Below are positions 9,468 through 18,383 of a DNA stretch of 64,000 nt, one piece after another. The first letter of the stretch is position 1, and each line of letters begins with the position of its first letter. Below the pieces are notes generated by a model. That model was not told the origin of the DNA, did no database searches, and worked only from the letters and a program-made list of their open reading frames with translations. A program made the position numbers and the translations under genes. Source of the DNA: Phycisphaeraceae bacterium (lineage in GTDB: Bacteria; Planctomycetota; Phycisphaerae; Phycisphaerales; UBA1924); the NCBI GenBank assembly GCA_007693965.1, contig RECQ01000035.1, forward strand, positions 1 through 64,000. The letters run 5' to 3'.

Positions 9468-10232
9468 TCAGGCGTCTGACCCGCTGAGCAGGCGGTCGGT
9501 CTCGATGAGGCCGTCCTTGAGGCGCACGATGCGCTGGCAGCGGTCGGCGACATCGTCATCGTGCGTGACCATGATGATGGTCATGCCCTTGGCGTGCAGG
9601 TCGTCGAAGACGCTGAGGATCGCTTCGCCGGTGGCGGAGTCGAGGTTGCCTGTGGGCTCGTCGGCCATGAGTACGACAGGATCGCTCACCAGGGCCCGCG
9701 CGATGGCGGCGCGCTGCTGCTGGCCGCCGGAGAGTTCGCTCGGCCGATGACCCACGCGATCGGCGAGGCCGACCAGTTCGAGTTTTTCGAGCGCCTTGGC
9801 GCGGCGTTCGGCCTTGGGGACGCTCTGGTAGAAGAGCGGCACCTCGGCGTTCTCGGCGATGGTGAGCTGGCTGATGAGGTTGAAGGCCTGGAATATGAAG
9901 CCGATCTTCTTGCCGCGGAAGACGCTGAGCGTCTCGTCCTCCATCGTCGAGACGTCGCGGCCGTCGAGGAAGTACTGGCCGTGTGTGGGGCGGTCGAGGC
10001 AGCCGAGAATGTTCATCAGCGTGGACTTGCCGGAACCCGAGGCGCCCATGATGGCGACGTACTGCCCGCGTGGGATGGTGACATCGACGCCGCGGAGCGC
10101 CTCGACGAGGACGCCGCCGTCGGGCTTGTAGTAGACCTTGGTCACGCCTCGTAGGTCGGCGACGTTGGCGCACTCGCCCGGCGCCGTCGGCGGCGCCTGC
10201 TCGGAACTGTGGGACGTCTGAAGTGTGGTCAT
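9468..10232 (-). CDS. ABC transporter ATP-binding protein, LolD/MacB type
   Basis: This cytoplasmic ATPase subunit of the LolD/MacB/FtsE class powers lipoprotein release or macrolide/peptide efflux permeases. Walker A GASGSGKST, signature LSGGQQQR and Walker B VLMADEPTGNLD with the H-loop THDDD are all present. I take the ATG at 10232 (MTTLQTS), giving 254 residues; a start seven codons upstream is possible. No permease gene is next to it, so the partner must be encoded elsewhere. The orphan arrangement makes the substrate unassignable. Confidence 0.88.
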   Translation of the reverse strand: MTTLQTSHSSEQAPPTAPGECANVADLRGVTKVYYKPDGGVLVEALRGVDVTIPRGQYVAIMGASGSGKSTLMNILGCLDRPTHGQYFLDGRDVSTMEDETLSVFRGKKIGFIFQAFNLISQLTIAENAEVPLFYQSVPKAERRAKALEKLELVGLADRVGHRPSELSGGQQQRAAIARALVSDPVVLMADEPTGNLDSATGEAILSVFDDLHAKGMTIIMVTHDDDVADRCQRIVRLKDGLIETDRLLSGSDA

Positions 10233-10343
10233 CACTCGGAGTCTACCGCTCAACCCGGCTCCGGCGGCGGTGGAACCCGGGCTTCCGGCCTCTGGAACGC
10301 TGCGAGAGGATGAGAAAATGGGAAATCCCCGCAGACGCCGCCC

Positions 10344-10691
10344 TCAGGACGCGTCGTCAAGCTGGAGGGCGGCGAGGGCGGTGGCGGTGTCGGGTGCGAA
10401 GCTGAAGACCTTGTCCAGACCGGTCAGCAGCATGGTGGACCAGATGGGGTCACCGAGCGAGCAGAGCATCAGGCGCCGATCGCACTCGGTGAGACGCTTG
10501 CGCAGACGCAGCATCTGGGCGATGTTGGACGAGTTCAGGTATGTGACCGAGGAGAAATTGAGCACCACGTTGGGCGTTCGTTCGACGTCCTGCTCGGCGA
10601 CGCGCTGGTAGACGCTGGCGAGCTCGTCGGAGAGCTCGGGCTCATCGCTCAGGTCGGAGATCAGGATCTGGTCGGACCATTCCGTGGACAT
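10344..10691 (-). CDS. STAS-domain protein (anti-sigma factor antagonist type)
   Basis: This 115-residue protein consists of a single STAS domain as in SpoIIAA/RsbV, which binds a serine kinase/anti-sigma factor. The phosphoserine loop region reads YLNSSNIAQMLRLRKRL, with candidate Ser residues after the beta strand VVLNFSSVTYL. I take the ATG at 10691 (MSTEWSDQ) because the 32 codons upstream are Arg-rich and run to the gyrA stop. The gene follows gyrA by about 90 bases on the same strand and could be read from the same transcript. No anti-sigma kinase is nearby. Confidence 0.75.
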   Translation of the reverse strand: MSTEWSDQILISDLSDEPELSDELASVYQRVAEQDVERTPNVVLNFSSVTYLNSSNIAQMLRLRKRLTECDRRLMLCSLGDPIWSTMLLTGLDKVFSFAPDTATALAALQLDDAS

Positions 10692-10783
10692 GCGAAGCCT
10701 CTCGCTGGCGGTGCGGGCAGAGGCTACCACATGCCGGCGAACGAGGGGCGTCCGCCGGGAAGTATCCACATCACGCGTCCGAA

Positions 10784-13468
10784 TCACTCAGCGGAGTCGG
10801 GGGGATCGGTCGCGACGGCGCCGTCGGCGTCCTCGCTGCTCTCGCCCTCGGCGACGCGGGCGGCGGCGATGAGGCGGTCGCCGTCCTTCAGGTTCACCAG
10901 ACGAACGCCCTGCGTGGCCCGGCCGATGCGCGAGATCGACTCCACCGTCATGCGCACCAGCATCCCCCGCTGGGTGATGAACATGATGCCCTCACCAGGC
11001 GTGACCGACTTGACGGTGACGACCGGGCCGTTGCGGCTGGTGGTGCGGATGTCGATGCGCCCCTTGCCGCCGCGGGACTGCGGCTCGCCGTTGGCGGCGC
11101 CCTCGCGCCACACCAGGTACTCATTCAGATCGGAGCGCTTGCCGTAGCCGTTCACGGTTGCGGTGAGCAGATCCAGCTCGGGATGGACTGGCTTCTGGGC
11201 GCCCTCTTCATCGGGCTCGGTCATCTCGATCTTGACGAGGCCGACCACGCGGTCGCCCTTGCGCAGGTCAATTCCCTTCACGCCCGCGGCGGAGCGGCCC
11301 ATGGGCCGCGCATCGCTCTCGCGGAAGCGGATCGACATACCCCCCTCGGTGCCGAGCAGCACATGATCGTGCCCGCTGGTCCAGATGCAGCCGACCAGGG
11401 CGTCGCCCTCGTTGAGGTTCACGGCGATGAGGCCGGAGCGGTTGACGTTGCGGTAGAGCCGCAGGCTGGAGCGCTTCACGCGCCCCTGCTCGGTGGCGAA
11501 GAAGAGGAAGCACTCGCCCTTCTCGAAATCGCGGATGGGCATGAACTCGACGGCCTTTTCGCCATCACGCAGATCGATGAGGTTGACGATGGCCCGGCCG
11601 CGGGTGGTGCGCGACATCTGCGGCACCTCGTAGACCTTGATCTTGAAGACGCGTCCGGAGTCGGTGAAGCAGAGCAGATCGTCGTGGGTGCTGGCGACGA
11701 AGAGGTGCTCGATGAAATCGCCATCCTTGGCGTCGGAGGCGATGATCCCCCGCCCGCCGCGGCCTTGGGCCCGGTAGGTGTCCAGCGGGACGCGCTTCAC
11801 ATAGCCCTCGTGCGAGATGGTGACGACCATCTCCTCGACCTTGATCAGCGCCTCGATGTCGATGTCGGTCTCGGACTCCTCGATGCGCGTCATCCGCGGC
11901 GAGGAGTAGCGGGCCTTCATCTCGACGCAGTCCTGCTTGATGATGTCGAGAACGCGCTGCCGGTCGGAGAGGATCAGCTCATAGCCCTCGATCTCCTCGA
12001 CCAGCTTGGCGTAGTCGCCGACGAGGCGGTCGATCTCGAGGCCGACGAGCTGGATCAGGCGCATGGCGCCGATCGCCTCGGCCTGGACGCGCGTGAGAGC
12101 CACGCCGCCGGCGCCCTCGGCCTTCTCGGCCTGCCGCTTCAGGCGCGCCGGGATCTTGGGCGCGTGCTCGTGGTCGGGAGCGATGCGGAATCGCTTCTGC
12201 ATCAGGGCTTCGATGGCCTGCTCGCGCGACTGGGAAGCGCGGATGATGCGGATGACCTCGTCGATGTCGCAGACGGCGTAGATCAGGCCTTCGAGGATGT
12301 GGGCCTTCTTCTGGGCTTCGCGCAGCAGGTGGCGCGTGCGCCGCGTCACGACTTCGAAGCGGTGCTCGATGTATAGCTGGATCAGCTCGCGCAGGCTGAG
12401 CGTCCGCGGCTGGCGGTTCACCAGCGCCACGTTCATGATCGAGAAGGTCTGCTGCAGCGGCGTGAACTGGTAGAGCTGGTTCTCGACCACCGCGGGATCG
12501 GCGCCGCGGCGGAGCTCACACACGATGCGCGTGCGGGCGCTGCGACCGGATTCATTGCGGACATCGCTGATGTCCTTGATGCGCTCGTCCTTGATGGCGC
12601 TGACGATGCGCTCCATGAGCGTGTTCTGCACCACCTGGTAGGGAATCGCATCGATCACGAGCTGCTGGCGCCCGTTGGACTGCTCCTCGACGTGCAGCTC
12701 GCCTCGGACGGAGACGCGCCCGCGTCCGGTTGTGTACGCGTCGATGATGCCGCGCCGGCCGCAGATCACGCCGCCGGTGGGGAAGTCGGGCCCCTTGACG
12801 ATCTCGAGCAGCTCGGGGGTTTCAAGGTCAGGCTCGTCGATGAGGGCGGTGATGGCGTCGAAGATCTCGCCGGGGTTGTGCGGTGCGAGGCTGGTGGCCA
12901 TGCCCACGGCGATGCCCACGCCGCCGTTGATGAGCAGGTTGGGGAACTTGCCGGGGAGGACCATCGGCTCCATGAGCCGTTCGTCGTAGTTGGGCTGGAA
13001 GTCGACGGTGTCGAGCTTGATGTCGTCCAGCATGTCCACCGCGGCCTGGGTCATGCGGGCCTCGGTGTAACGCATGGCCGCGGGCGGATCGCCGTCGATG
13101 GAGCCGAAGTTGCCCTGCGGATCGATCAGCGGCACGCGCATGCGCCACGGCTGGGCCATGCCGACGAGGGTGGGATAGATGACGCTCTCGCCGTGGGGGT
13201 GGTAGTTGCCGGAGGTGTCGCCGGCGATCTTGGCGCACTTGATGTGCTTGCGCCCGGGGCGCAGGTTCAGATCGTGCATGGCGACGAGGATGCGTCGCTG
13301 CGAGGGCTTGAGCCCGTCGCGGACATCGGGCAGGGCCCGGTCCATGATGGTGCTCATGGCGTACACGAGGTAGTTCGTGTGCAGCTCGCGCTCGATCTTC
13401 ATGTCCACGACCATGCCGCGGGGGTCGGGGCCTGAAGTCGGGGGAAGTGGATCGGTGGTTTCGGCCAT
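10784..13468 (-). CDS. gyrA: DNA gyrase subunit A
   Basis: GyrA cuts and rejoins the DNA gate during negative supercoiling, as an A2B2 complex with GyrB. The product has 894 residues. The catalytic Tyr is Tyr134 in AAMRYTEAR. The C-terminal wrapping domain carries the GyrA box QGRGGRG near residue 570, which separates it from ParC. The quinolone-resistance region reads [19 protein letters not shown]: the position equal to E. coli Ser83 is Ser95, but the position equal to Asp87 is Pro99. gyrB is 9 kb away on the other strand. Confidence 0.97.
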   Translation of the reverse strand: MAETTDPLPPTSGPDPRGMVVDMKIERELHTNYLVYAMSTIMDRALPDVRDGLKPSQRRILVAMHDLNLRPGRKHIKCAKIAGDTSGNYHPHGESVIYPTLVGMAQPWRMRVPLIDPQGNFGSIDGDPPAAMRYTEARMTQAAVDMLDDIKLDTVDFQPNYDERLMEPMVLPGKFPNLLINGGVGIAVGMATSLAPHNPGEIFDAITALIDEPDLETPELLEIVKGPDFPTGGVICGRRGIIDAYTTGRGRVSVRGELHVEEQSNGRQQLVIDAIPYQVVQNTLMERIVSAIKDERIKDISDVRNESGRSARTRIVCELRRGADPAVVENQLYQFTPLQQTFSIMNVALVNRQPRTLSLRELIQLYIEHRFEVVTRRTRHLLREAQKKAHILEGLIYAVCDIDEVIRIIRASQSREQAIEALMQKRFRIAPDHEHAPKIPARLKRQAEKAEGAGGVALTRVQAEAIGAMRLIQLVGLEIDRLVGDYAKLVEEIEGYELILSDRQRVLDIIKQDCVEMKARYSSPRMTRIEESETDIDIEALIKVEEMVVTISHEGYVKRVPLDTYRAQGRGGRGIIASDAKDGDFIEHLFVASTHDDLLCFTDSGRVFKIKVYEVPQMSRTTRGRAIVNLIDLRDGEKAVEFMPIRDFEKGECFLFFATEQGRVKRSSLRLYRNVNRSGLIAVNLNEGDALVGCIWTSGHDHVLLGTEGGMSIRFRESDARPMGRSAAGVKGIDLRKGDRVVGLVKIEMTEPDEEGAQKPVHPELDLLTATVNGYGKRSDLNEYLVWREGAANGEPQSRGGKGRIDIRTTSRNGPVVTVKSVTPGEGIMFITQRGMLVRMTVESISRIGRATQGVRLVNLKDGDRLIAAARVAEGESSEDADGAVATDPPDSAE

Positions 13469-13566
13469 CCGTGTCGTCGCTCCGGGCGGTGAGAATCTGC
13501 GTCAAAAAGGGGCGCCGCGGCGGCTGTTCCGGGCGTCGCCCGGGGCCCTGCGGGGCAATATTCATT

Positions 13567-14823
13567 CTACGCGTTCCGGACGGTTTCCGCCCGTTCGACA
13601 GGCTTTTCCGCAGAGCTGCGGGCTGGAGCCCCGGCCACGCCGCGGCCGGCGAAGAGGGCGAGCGCCGCGGGCGTCAGCAGCGGGATCGCCACCCCCGGCG
13701 CCAGAGCCCACCAGTGCCGCTCGATAAAGCCGATCCAGAAGAGCGGCGCCGCCAGGCAGATCGCACCAATGCACGCCGGCAGCGCCAGCCGCCCGGCGAG
13801 CGTTCCGAGCATCCGGCGGCGCGGAATCATCACGATCCACACGTATGATGGGAAGACGAGCCCGTACGCCGCCATGAAGACGAGGTAGGCGCTCACATTG
13901 CCCAATGCCTGATCCAGCAGTGGCGGCACGATCCACGCCGCCAGCGGCAGGAGCAGGGCGCCGATGGTCAGGATCGCCGAGCGCGGCGCCAGGATGGCGA
14001 TCAGCTCGCGCATGTGGGCGCCCACGGTGAAGATCGATTGGATCACGATGTGTGTGATCACCAGCCCCCCCATCGTCCACAGCACGACCAGCGTGCCGGC
14101 GTAGAGCAGCGTGCCCGTGATCATCGCCAGGAAAAAGCCTCCGAAACCGAGGAGAAAGGCAAGGTCGCCCGTTCGCCCCGGCGTCTCGATGCGCGTGCGC
14201 AGAAAGGTGAGGTCCAGCCACGGACACAGCGCGAACCCGAAGATGCACACCGGCGCCAGCCACAGCAGGCCGGATGCGTCCGACAGGCCCGTCATGGCGG
14301 GCAGCAGCGGCACACGATCATCGACGCCCAGCATGACGCTTGCGGTGATCAGCAGCGCCGAGATGCCGAAGAAGATCATGGCCCAGCGCTTCCAGGCGTT
14401 GGAGTCGGTCCGGCTCATGAGCATCGCAAAGAACCAGACGACCAGCGCCAGCAGCCACGGCTTCGAGAGCTCGGTTGTGATGGCGTAGAGCCAGAGCGGC
14501 GCATCGCCGGGCAGGTCGCGCATCGGGAGCATCGCCATCCATTCGATCGCAAGCCACGCCGCGAAAAAAGCGTGGAAGGCCATGGTGACGATCGAGAAGG
14601 CGACCATGGCGCCAGGGTGCGCCTGCCGCAATCCTTCCGCGGCGCCGGGGCGGCGGAGAATGAGCCCCATCGCCATCGCCCCCAGCACGTTGGGCACGGC
14701 GAAGACCAGCCACCCCGGCCAGCCGAACTCGGCGATGAGGATCACCGGCAGGAACATGCCGATGCACCACGTCCATGAGCAGGCGAGGAACGCCCCGCGG
14801 CCGATGGATTCGCGCCACTTCAC
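13567..14823 (-). CDS. Polytopic membrane protein of unknown function
   Basis: The protein has 418 residues and about ten to twelve hydrophobic segments spread over nearly its whole length, so it is an integral inner-membrane protein. The first segment region ([20 protein letters not shown], then [14 protein letters not shown]) has the look of a secondary transporter with a broken first helix. I do not recognise the family, so a transport role is only a guess. The C-terminal 25 residues are hydrophilic. It is about 100 bases upstream of gyrA on the same strand. Confidence 0.6.
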   Translation of the reverse strand: MKWRESIGRGAFLACSWTWCIGMFLPVILIAEFGWPGWLVFAVPNVLGAMAMGLILRRPGAAEGLRQAHPGAMVAFSIVTMAFHAFFAAWLAIEWMAMLPMRDLPGDAPLWLYAITTELSKPWLLALVVWFFAMLMSRTDSNAWKRWAMIFFGISALLITASVMLGVDDRVPLLPAMTGLSDASGLLWLAPVCIFGFALCPWLDLTFLRTRIETPGRTGDLAFLLGFGGFFLAMITGTLLYAGTLVVLWTMGGLVITHIVIQSIFTVGAHMRELIAILAPRSAILTIGALLLPLAAWIVPPLLDQALGNVSAYLVFMAAYGLVFPSYVWIVMIPRRRMLGTLAGRLALPACIGAICLAAPLFWIGFIERHWWALAPGVAIPLLTPAALALFAGRGVAGAPARSSAEKPVERAETVRNA

Positions 14824-14875
14824 GCGGCAGTCCTGATCGTGTTCATTGCTTCAGTGTCGGAACGAGCGCCGTGAC

Positions 14876-15030
14876 GGGTGCCGTGGCAAGCTTCTTTTTG
14901 CTTGCCACGAGAATGGAAACACATTGTATGAGTTTCAAGATCATAGTTTACTACAAGCCTGTAATCATTGGACTGAATTCACCTATGAACGTTCGGCGTG
15001 GCAAGCAAAAAGAAGCTTGCCACGGCACCC
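14876..15030. repeat. 155-bp MITE-like element with perfect 34-bp inverted ends
   Basis: Arms 14876-14909 and 14997-15030 are perfect reverse complements of each other. Each arm is itself palindromic around GTGGCAAGC...GCTTGCCAC. The 87-bp core (14910-14996) is clearly AT-rich compared with the surroundings and has no ORF. Related single or paired arms occur at 52540-52597 and 55211-55306. It lies between two minus-strand genes. Confidence 0.85.
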
Positions 15031-15059
15031 ACTCCATAACCACTGTCCCCGACACACTT

Positions 15060-15779
15060 TCACCCGCGCCGCTTCGTCTTGCTCATCGTTCGCAGCGAGC
15101 GCGGCGTGGCGTAGAACGTCACGTTGCAGCGGCCCACGCGCCGCTCCTTGCCGCGTTTGGTGTTGATCTGCTGCACGATGTCCAGCTCGAGATCGAGCGT
15201 GAACTCCTCGCCGGAGGCGACAAGCTCCTTCACATCCGCCAGCGGGCGCACACGGTACACCGCGGGCCCGAAGCAGGGACGCAGAAACTTGTAGTTGAGC
15301 TCCTTGCACACCACGCTGTAGCCGCCGTCGGTCTCACCGAACAGGTACATGCCCGCGGCGATCTCGCTGTTGGCCAGCAGCGAAGCGCCCGCCATGGCGT
15401 TGTACCAGTTGCGATTGAAGCGCTTGAAGGGCAGGACCGCCGTGAAGGTGGTGGCGTCGATCCGCTTCATCTTGATGCCCGAACGGAAGGCGTAGGGCAG
15501 GAAGAGCATCGACGAGAGCCGCTGGAAAAAGCCGTTGCGCGACGAGAGGCGGCTGAAGAACACCTCGATCCGGGCCATCCGCTCGCGAACCGGGCGCACT
15601 TTGCCCGGCCCGGACCCGGTTCGGGCGATGGAGGCCTGATCCACGATCTCAGTGGCGTCGGCGGCGCCGGCCTCGTTCGAAGCGTCGGCCTCGACCGGGG
15701 TCTTCTCGGGCTGAATCGGGGGCGCGGATTGGGTCGGGATTGATTTCACGGCGGGCGGTGGGCGATCGGGCTTGGGCAT
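15060..15779 (-). CDS. Hotdog-fold (DUF4442-like) protein
   Basis: The start is taken at the ATG at 15779 (MPKPDRPP), giving 239 residues. The first 75 residues are Pro/Ala-rich and probably disordered. The remainder resembles the DUF4442 hotdog family, related to acyl-CoA thioesterases: FNRNWYNAMAGASLLANSEIA fits the central helix, and FYATPRSLRTM ends the sheet. Substrate and activity are unknown. It follows a metallo-beta-lactamase gene and floA on the same strand, possibly one transcript. A weak AAGG lies 10 bases upstream of the start. Confidence 0.6.
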   Translation of the reverse strand: MPKPDRPPPAVKSIPTQSAPPIQPEKTPVEADASNEAGAADATEIVDQASIARTGSGPGKVRPVRERMARIEVFFSRLSSRNGFFQRLSSMLFLPYAFRSGIKMKRIDATTFTAVLPFKRFNRNWYNAMAGASLLANSEIAAGMYLFGETDGGYSVVCKELNYKFLRPCFGPAVYRVRPLADVKELVASGEEFTLDLELDIVQQINTKRGKERRVGRCNVTFYATPRSLRTMSKTKRRG

Positions 15780-15870
15780 CGCGGCGGCCTTGCGGCCGGA
15801 ACGCCATTGTAGCGTCACGGACGTCGCGGTCGGGTCGGGTCGGGCGGGTCGGGCGGGTCGATCTCGCGGC

Positions 15871-16719
15871 TCACCATAGGCCCACTTCATCATCCGGGAG
15901 CGGAACCAGGCGGTAGGCGCCCGGTTTGTCGCCCCGCTCAACCCGGACCACCGCGGCGCCGGGTTCGTGATCCAGCGCCACCAGCCACCCCGCATCGCAC
16001 GCCTCCTGCAGGAAAGCGCTCTTCTGGATCATGTTCTCATAGGGAAGCTGGTCGTAAGCCATGCTGTAGGTGAGGCCGACGTGGTGCATGGTGGGCATCA
16101 GATCGCCGGGGAAGACGATCGTGCGTCCCTTGGCATCCTGGAAGAAAACCGCCTGCTGACCCCATGTATGGCCGGGGACGGGCCGCACCATGATTCCCGG
16201 CAGCGCCTCGCCATCGCCCGCGATCTGCCGGACGCGGTCGGCGACCGGATCGAGGTGGTTGCGCAGGTAGGTGCTGTGCATGGTGGACTTGTTGGCCAGG
16301 GCGTCCTCCCACTCCTGCCGCTGGGTGACGACCTCGGCCTCGGGGAAGAGGGGAACGGCGTCGCCGGAATCGCTCAGTGTTGTCAGGCCGCCGGCGTGGT
16401 CGAAGTGCAGGTGGGTGACGATGACGGTGGAGATGTCGTTCGGGAAGCAGTCCGCATCGCGCAGGGCGTCGCGGACCGAGCGGTTTTCGAGGGCGTAGAT
16501 GTCGCGCATCTTGTCCGTGGACTTGTCGCCGATGCCGGTCTCGATGAGCACGCGCCGCCCGTCGCGCTCGAGGAGCAGGCAGTTGGTGTTGAGGAGCATG
16601 CGGTTGCGATCATCAACCTCGACCGCGCGCGACCACAGCGGCTTGGGCACGACGCCGAACATGGCGCCGGCGTCGAGCTTGAAAGCGCCGGCCCGGATGA
16701 GTTTCCATTTCCAGGTCAT
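15871..16719 (-). CDS. Metallo-beta-lactamase fold hydrolase
   Basis: This 282-residue protein has the MBL zinc-binding motif HLHFDHAGG at about 103-111, then PGHTWGQQ with the third-position His, and FPGDLMPT with the bridging Asp. This set fits the broad MBL family (lactonases, glyoxalase II-like and phosphodiesterases). The substrate cannot be told. The frame stays open far upstream through the floA gene, but the sensible start is ATG 16719 (MTWKWKL). A repeat separates it from floA. Confidence 0.8.
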   Translation of the reverse strand: MTWKWKLIRAGAFKLDAGAMFGVVPKPLWSRAVEVDDRNRMLLNTNCLLLERDGRRVLIETGIGDKSTDKMRDIYALENRSVRDALRDADCFPNDISTVIVTHLHFDHAGGLTTLSDSGDAVPLFPEAEVVTQRQEWEDALANKSTMHSTYLRNHLDPVADRVRQIAGDGEALPGIMVRPVPGHTWGQQAVFFQDAKGRTIVFPGDLMPTMHHVGLTYSMAYDQLPYENMIQKSAFLQEACDAGWLVALDHEPGAAVVRVERGDKPGAYRLVPLPDDEVGLW

Positions 16720-16739
16720 GGGGGGGAATCCAGGGATGA

Positions 16740-16810
16740 GGCAATGGGCAATGGGCAATTGGATGCGGGAATTACGACTTCCTATTGCCCATTGCCCATT
16801 CCCCATTGCC
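16740..16810. repeat. GGCAATGG-word inverted tandem repeat
   Basis: Left arm: three GGCAATGG-type words at 16740-16761. Right arm: the complementary TTGCCCAT words at 16784-16810. The right end lies six bases from the floA stop codon. The same words occur at 54411-54440 inside the SCO1-type gene. Confidence 0.8.
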
Positions 16811-16816
16811 TCCCTC

Positions 16817-17833
16817 TCACGCCTTCGGCGCTCCACCCGTGCCCGGGCTGCCGTCGGCGCCGGCGATGCTGCTGCGCATGGCGGTGTCGGAGAGGACGTT
16901 GCGCATGCGGTAATAGTCCATGACGCCGAGGTTGCCGCTGCGGAACGACTCTGCGATGGCCTTCGGAACTTCGGCCTCGGCGAGCACCACGATGGCGCGG
17001 TTCTCTTCGATCTTGGCCCGGTTTTCCTGTTCGAGGGCGACGGCCATGGCGCGGCGCTGCTCGGCCTCGGCCTGGAAGCGGCGCTTGTCGGCCTCGGCCT
17101 GGTCGGCCTGGAGCTTGGCGCCGATGTTCTCGCCCACATCCACGTCGGCGATGTCGATCGAGAGAATCTCGAACGCCGTGCCAGCGTCGAGGCCGCGGTC
17201 GAGGACGGATTTGGAGATGCGGTCGGGGTTCTCCAGCACCTGTTTGTGCGTCTCGGACGAGCCGATGGTGGAGACGATGCCCTCGCCGACGCGGGCGATG
17301 ATGGTCTCTTCCGTGGCGCCGCCGACCAGGCGGGCGATGTTCGCACGCACCGTCACGCGGGCCCGGGCCTTGAGCTGGATGCCGTCCTTGGCCACCGCGT
17401 CAATCGTGGTGCGGCCGGACGCCGGATTCGGGCAGTCGATGACCTTCGGGTTCACCGAGGTCTGCACGGCGTCGAGGATGTCGCGACCGGCGAGGTCGAT
17501 GGCGCACGCCGTGTTCCACGGCAGCTCGATCTTAGCGCGGTCGGCGGCGATGAGGGCGTTGATCACGCTGGGCACGCGGCCGCCGGCGAGGTAGTGCGTC
17601 TCAAGCTCGTTGGTCGAGATGGCCAGACCCGCCTTCACGGCCCGGATGCGCCCGAAGACGATGGTGGTGGGATCGACCTTTCGCAGGCTCATGCCCACAA
17701 GAGCCCACATGCTCACCGAAGCATTGCTGAGCAGGGCCTGCAGCCACAGCTTGAAGAACTTGATGAAAACAACGAGCACGAACAGCGCCACCAGCGCGAC
17801 GACTGCGAGGACGGCGATTAGAATCGGGTTCAT
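16817..17833 (-). CDS. floA: Flotillin-like protein FloA
   Basis: FloA is a membrane-anchored SPFH-domain scaffold of bacterial lipid microdomains. It has 338 residues, the usual size. One N-terminal hydrophobic segment (about 4-28) is followed by the SPFH/FloA core ([40 protein letters not shown]). A long Ala/Glu/Gln-rich coiled coil covers about 240-290, and a Gly/Pro tail ends the protein. GGGAG about eight bases upstream of the ATG at 17833 supports the start. The gene heads a possible transcript with the MBL and hotdog genes. Confidence 0.93.
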   Translation of the reverse strand: MNPILIAVLAVVALVALFVLVVFIKFFKLWLQALLSNASVSMWALVGMSLRKVDPTTIVFGRIRAVKAGLAISTNELETHYLAGGRVPSVINALIAADRAKIELPWNTACAIDLAGRDILDAVQTSVNPKVIDCPNPASGRTTIDAVAKDGIQLKARARVTVRANIARLVGGATEETIIARVGEGIVSTIGSSETHKQVLENPDRISKSVLDRGLDAGTAFEILSIDIADVDVGENIGAKLQADQAEADKRRFQAEAEQRRAMAVALEQENRAKIEENRAIVVLAEAEVPKAIAESFRSGNLGVMDYYRMRNVLSDTAMRSSIAGADGSPGTGGAPKA

Positions 17834-18383
17834 CAGCGACTCCCAGAGAGAAGCAGGTCGGAGGGCCCAGAACGGGCACGGATTGCGTCAGGACGTGGGC
17901 GTCGGCCACCCCACGCCGGGATGGACATTATGCGCTTTCGAGAACGGAGGCGCCCCGGGCGTAGAGAATTCGTTGAGAATACAGCGCACGATCCCACCCG
18001 CGCTCTGCCACGGTCGCTCTCACGCGATGCTGTATCTCGCGGTTTCTGAGCGAAGGGCCCGCGTCGTCGGATCGTCGCCCATCTGCCGGCTCGTGTGGGA
18101 GGCTCCGGGGCCCCATCCGAATCCCTGCGGCTGAATCAGCCCCGACGATGGTCGACGCTGCCGAGCCACAGCGGAGTGTGGGTCCGGTAAGATCGAGGGG
18201 CGGGGTCGGCGGAGGCCGTCACGCGTTGGCGTCGCTCCCGGCCGCCCGGTTTCTGGTGGATCGGGCTTCGCGACAGCCGATCCTGAGTCGTCCGGGGCTC
18301 GTAGCACCCCTGCGGCCGCGTGGCCCGGGCGAGTCAACACCCGGCGCGGCGCCGGCGTCGAGGTAGAAGAGGAGTGGTAGCGC
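17834..18383. other. 550-bp divergent intergenic region floA / glmS
   Basis: No convincing ORF, tRNA or conserved RNA is seen, and nothing resembles a glmS ribozyme. It must contain the promoters of both genes, but no clear -35/-10 pair stands out. GAGGAG at 18369-18374 is the glmS ribosome-binding site. Confidence 0.5.

Noticed and set aside
10757-10768. TATCCACA resembling a DnaA box near the gyrA end
   Set aside because: Single imperfect copy, no cluster, no dnaA or dnaN nearby; chance match.
14882-14905. TGGCA...TTGC resembling a sigma54 promoter
   Set aside because: The GG to GC distance is 13 bases instead of 10, and the sequence is explained as an arm of the GTGGCAAGC inverted repeat.
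16817-17346. The long upstream extension of the MBL frame through floA
   Set aside because: Runs opposite no new gene but in another frame of floA; Arg/Ser/Pro-rich shadow. The MBL protein starts at 16719.
17834-18383. Possible glmS ribozyme or other riboswitch upstream of glmS
   Set aside because: No recognisable glmS ribozyme core; the family is typical of Firmicutes, and the region shows only weak, unremarkable stems.
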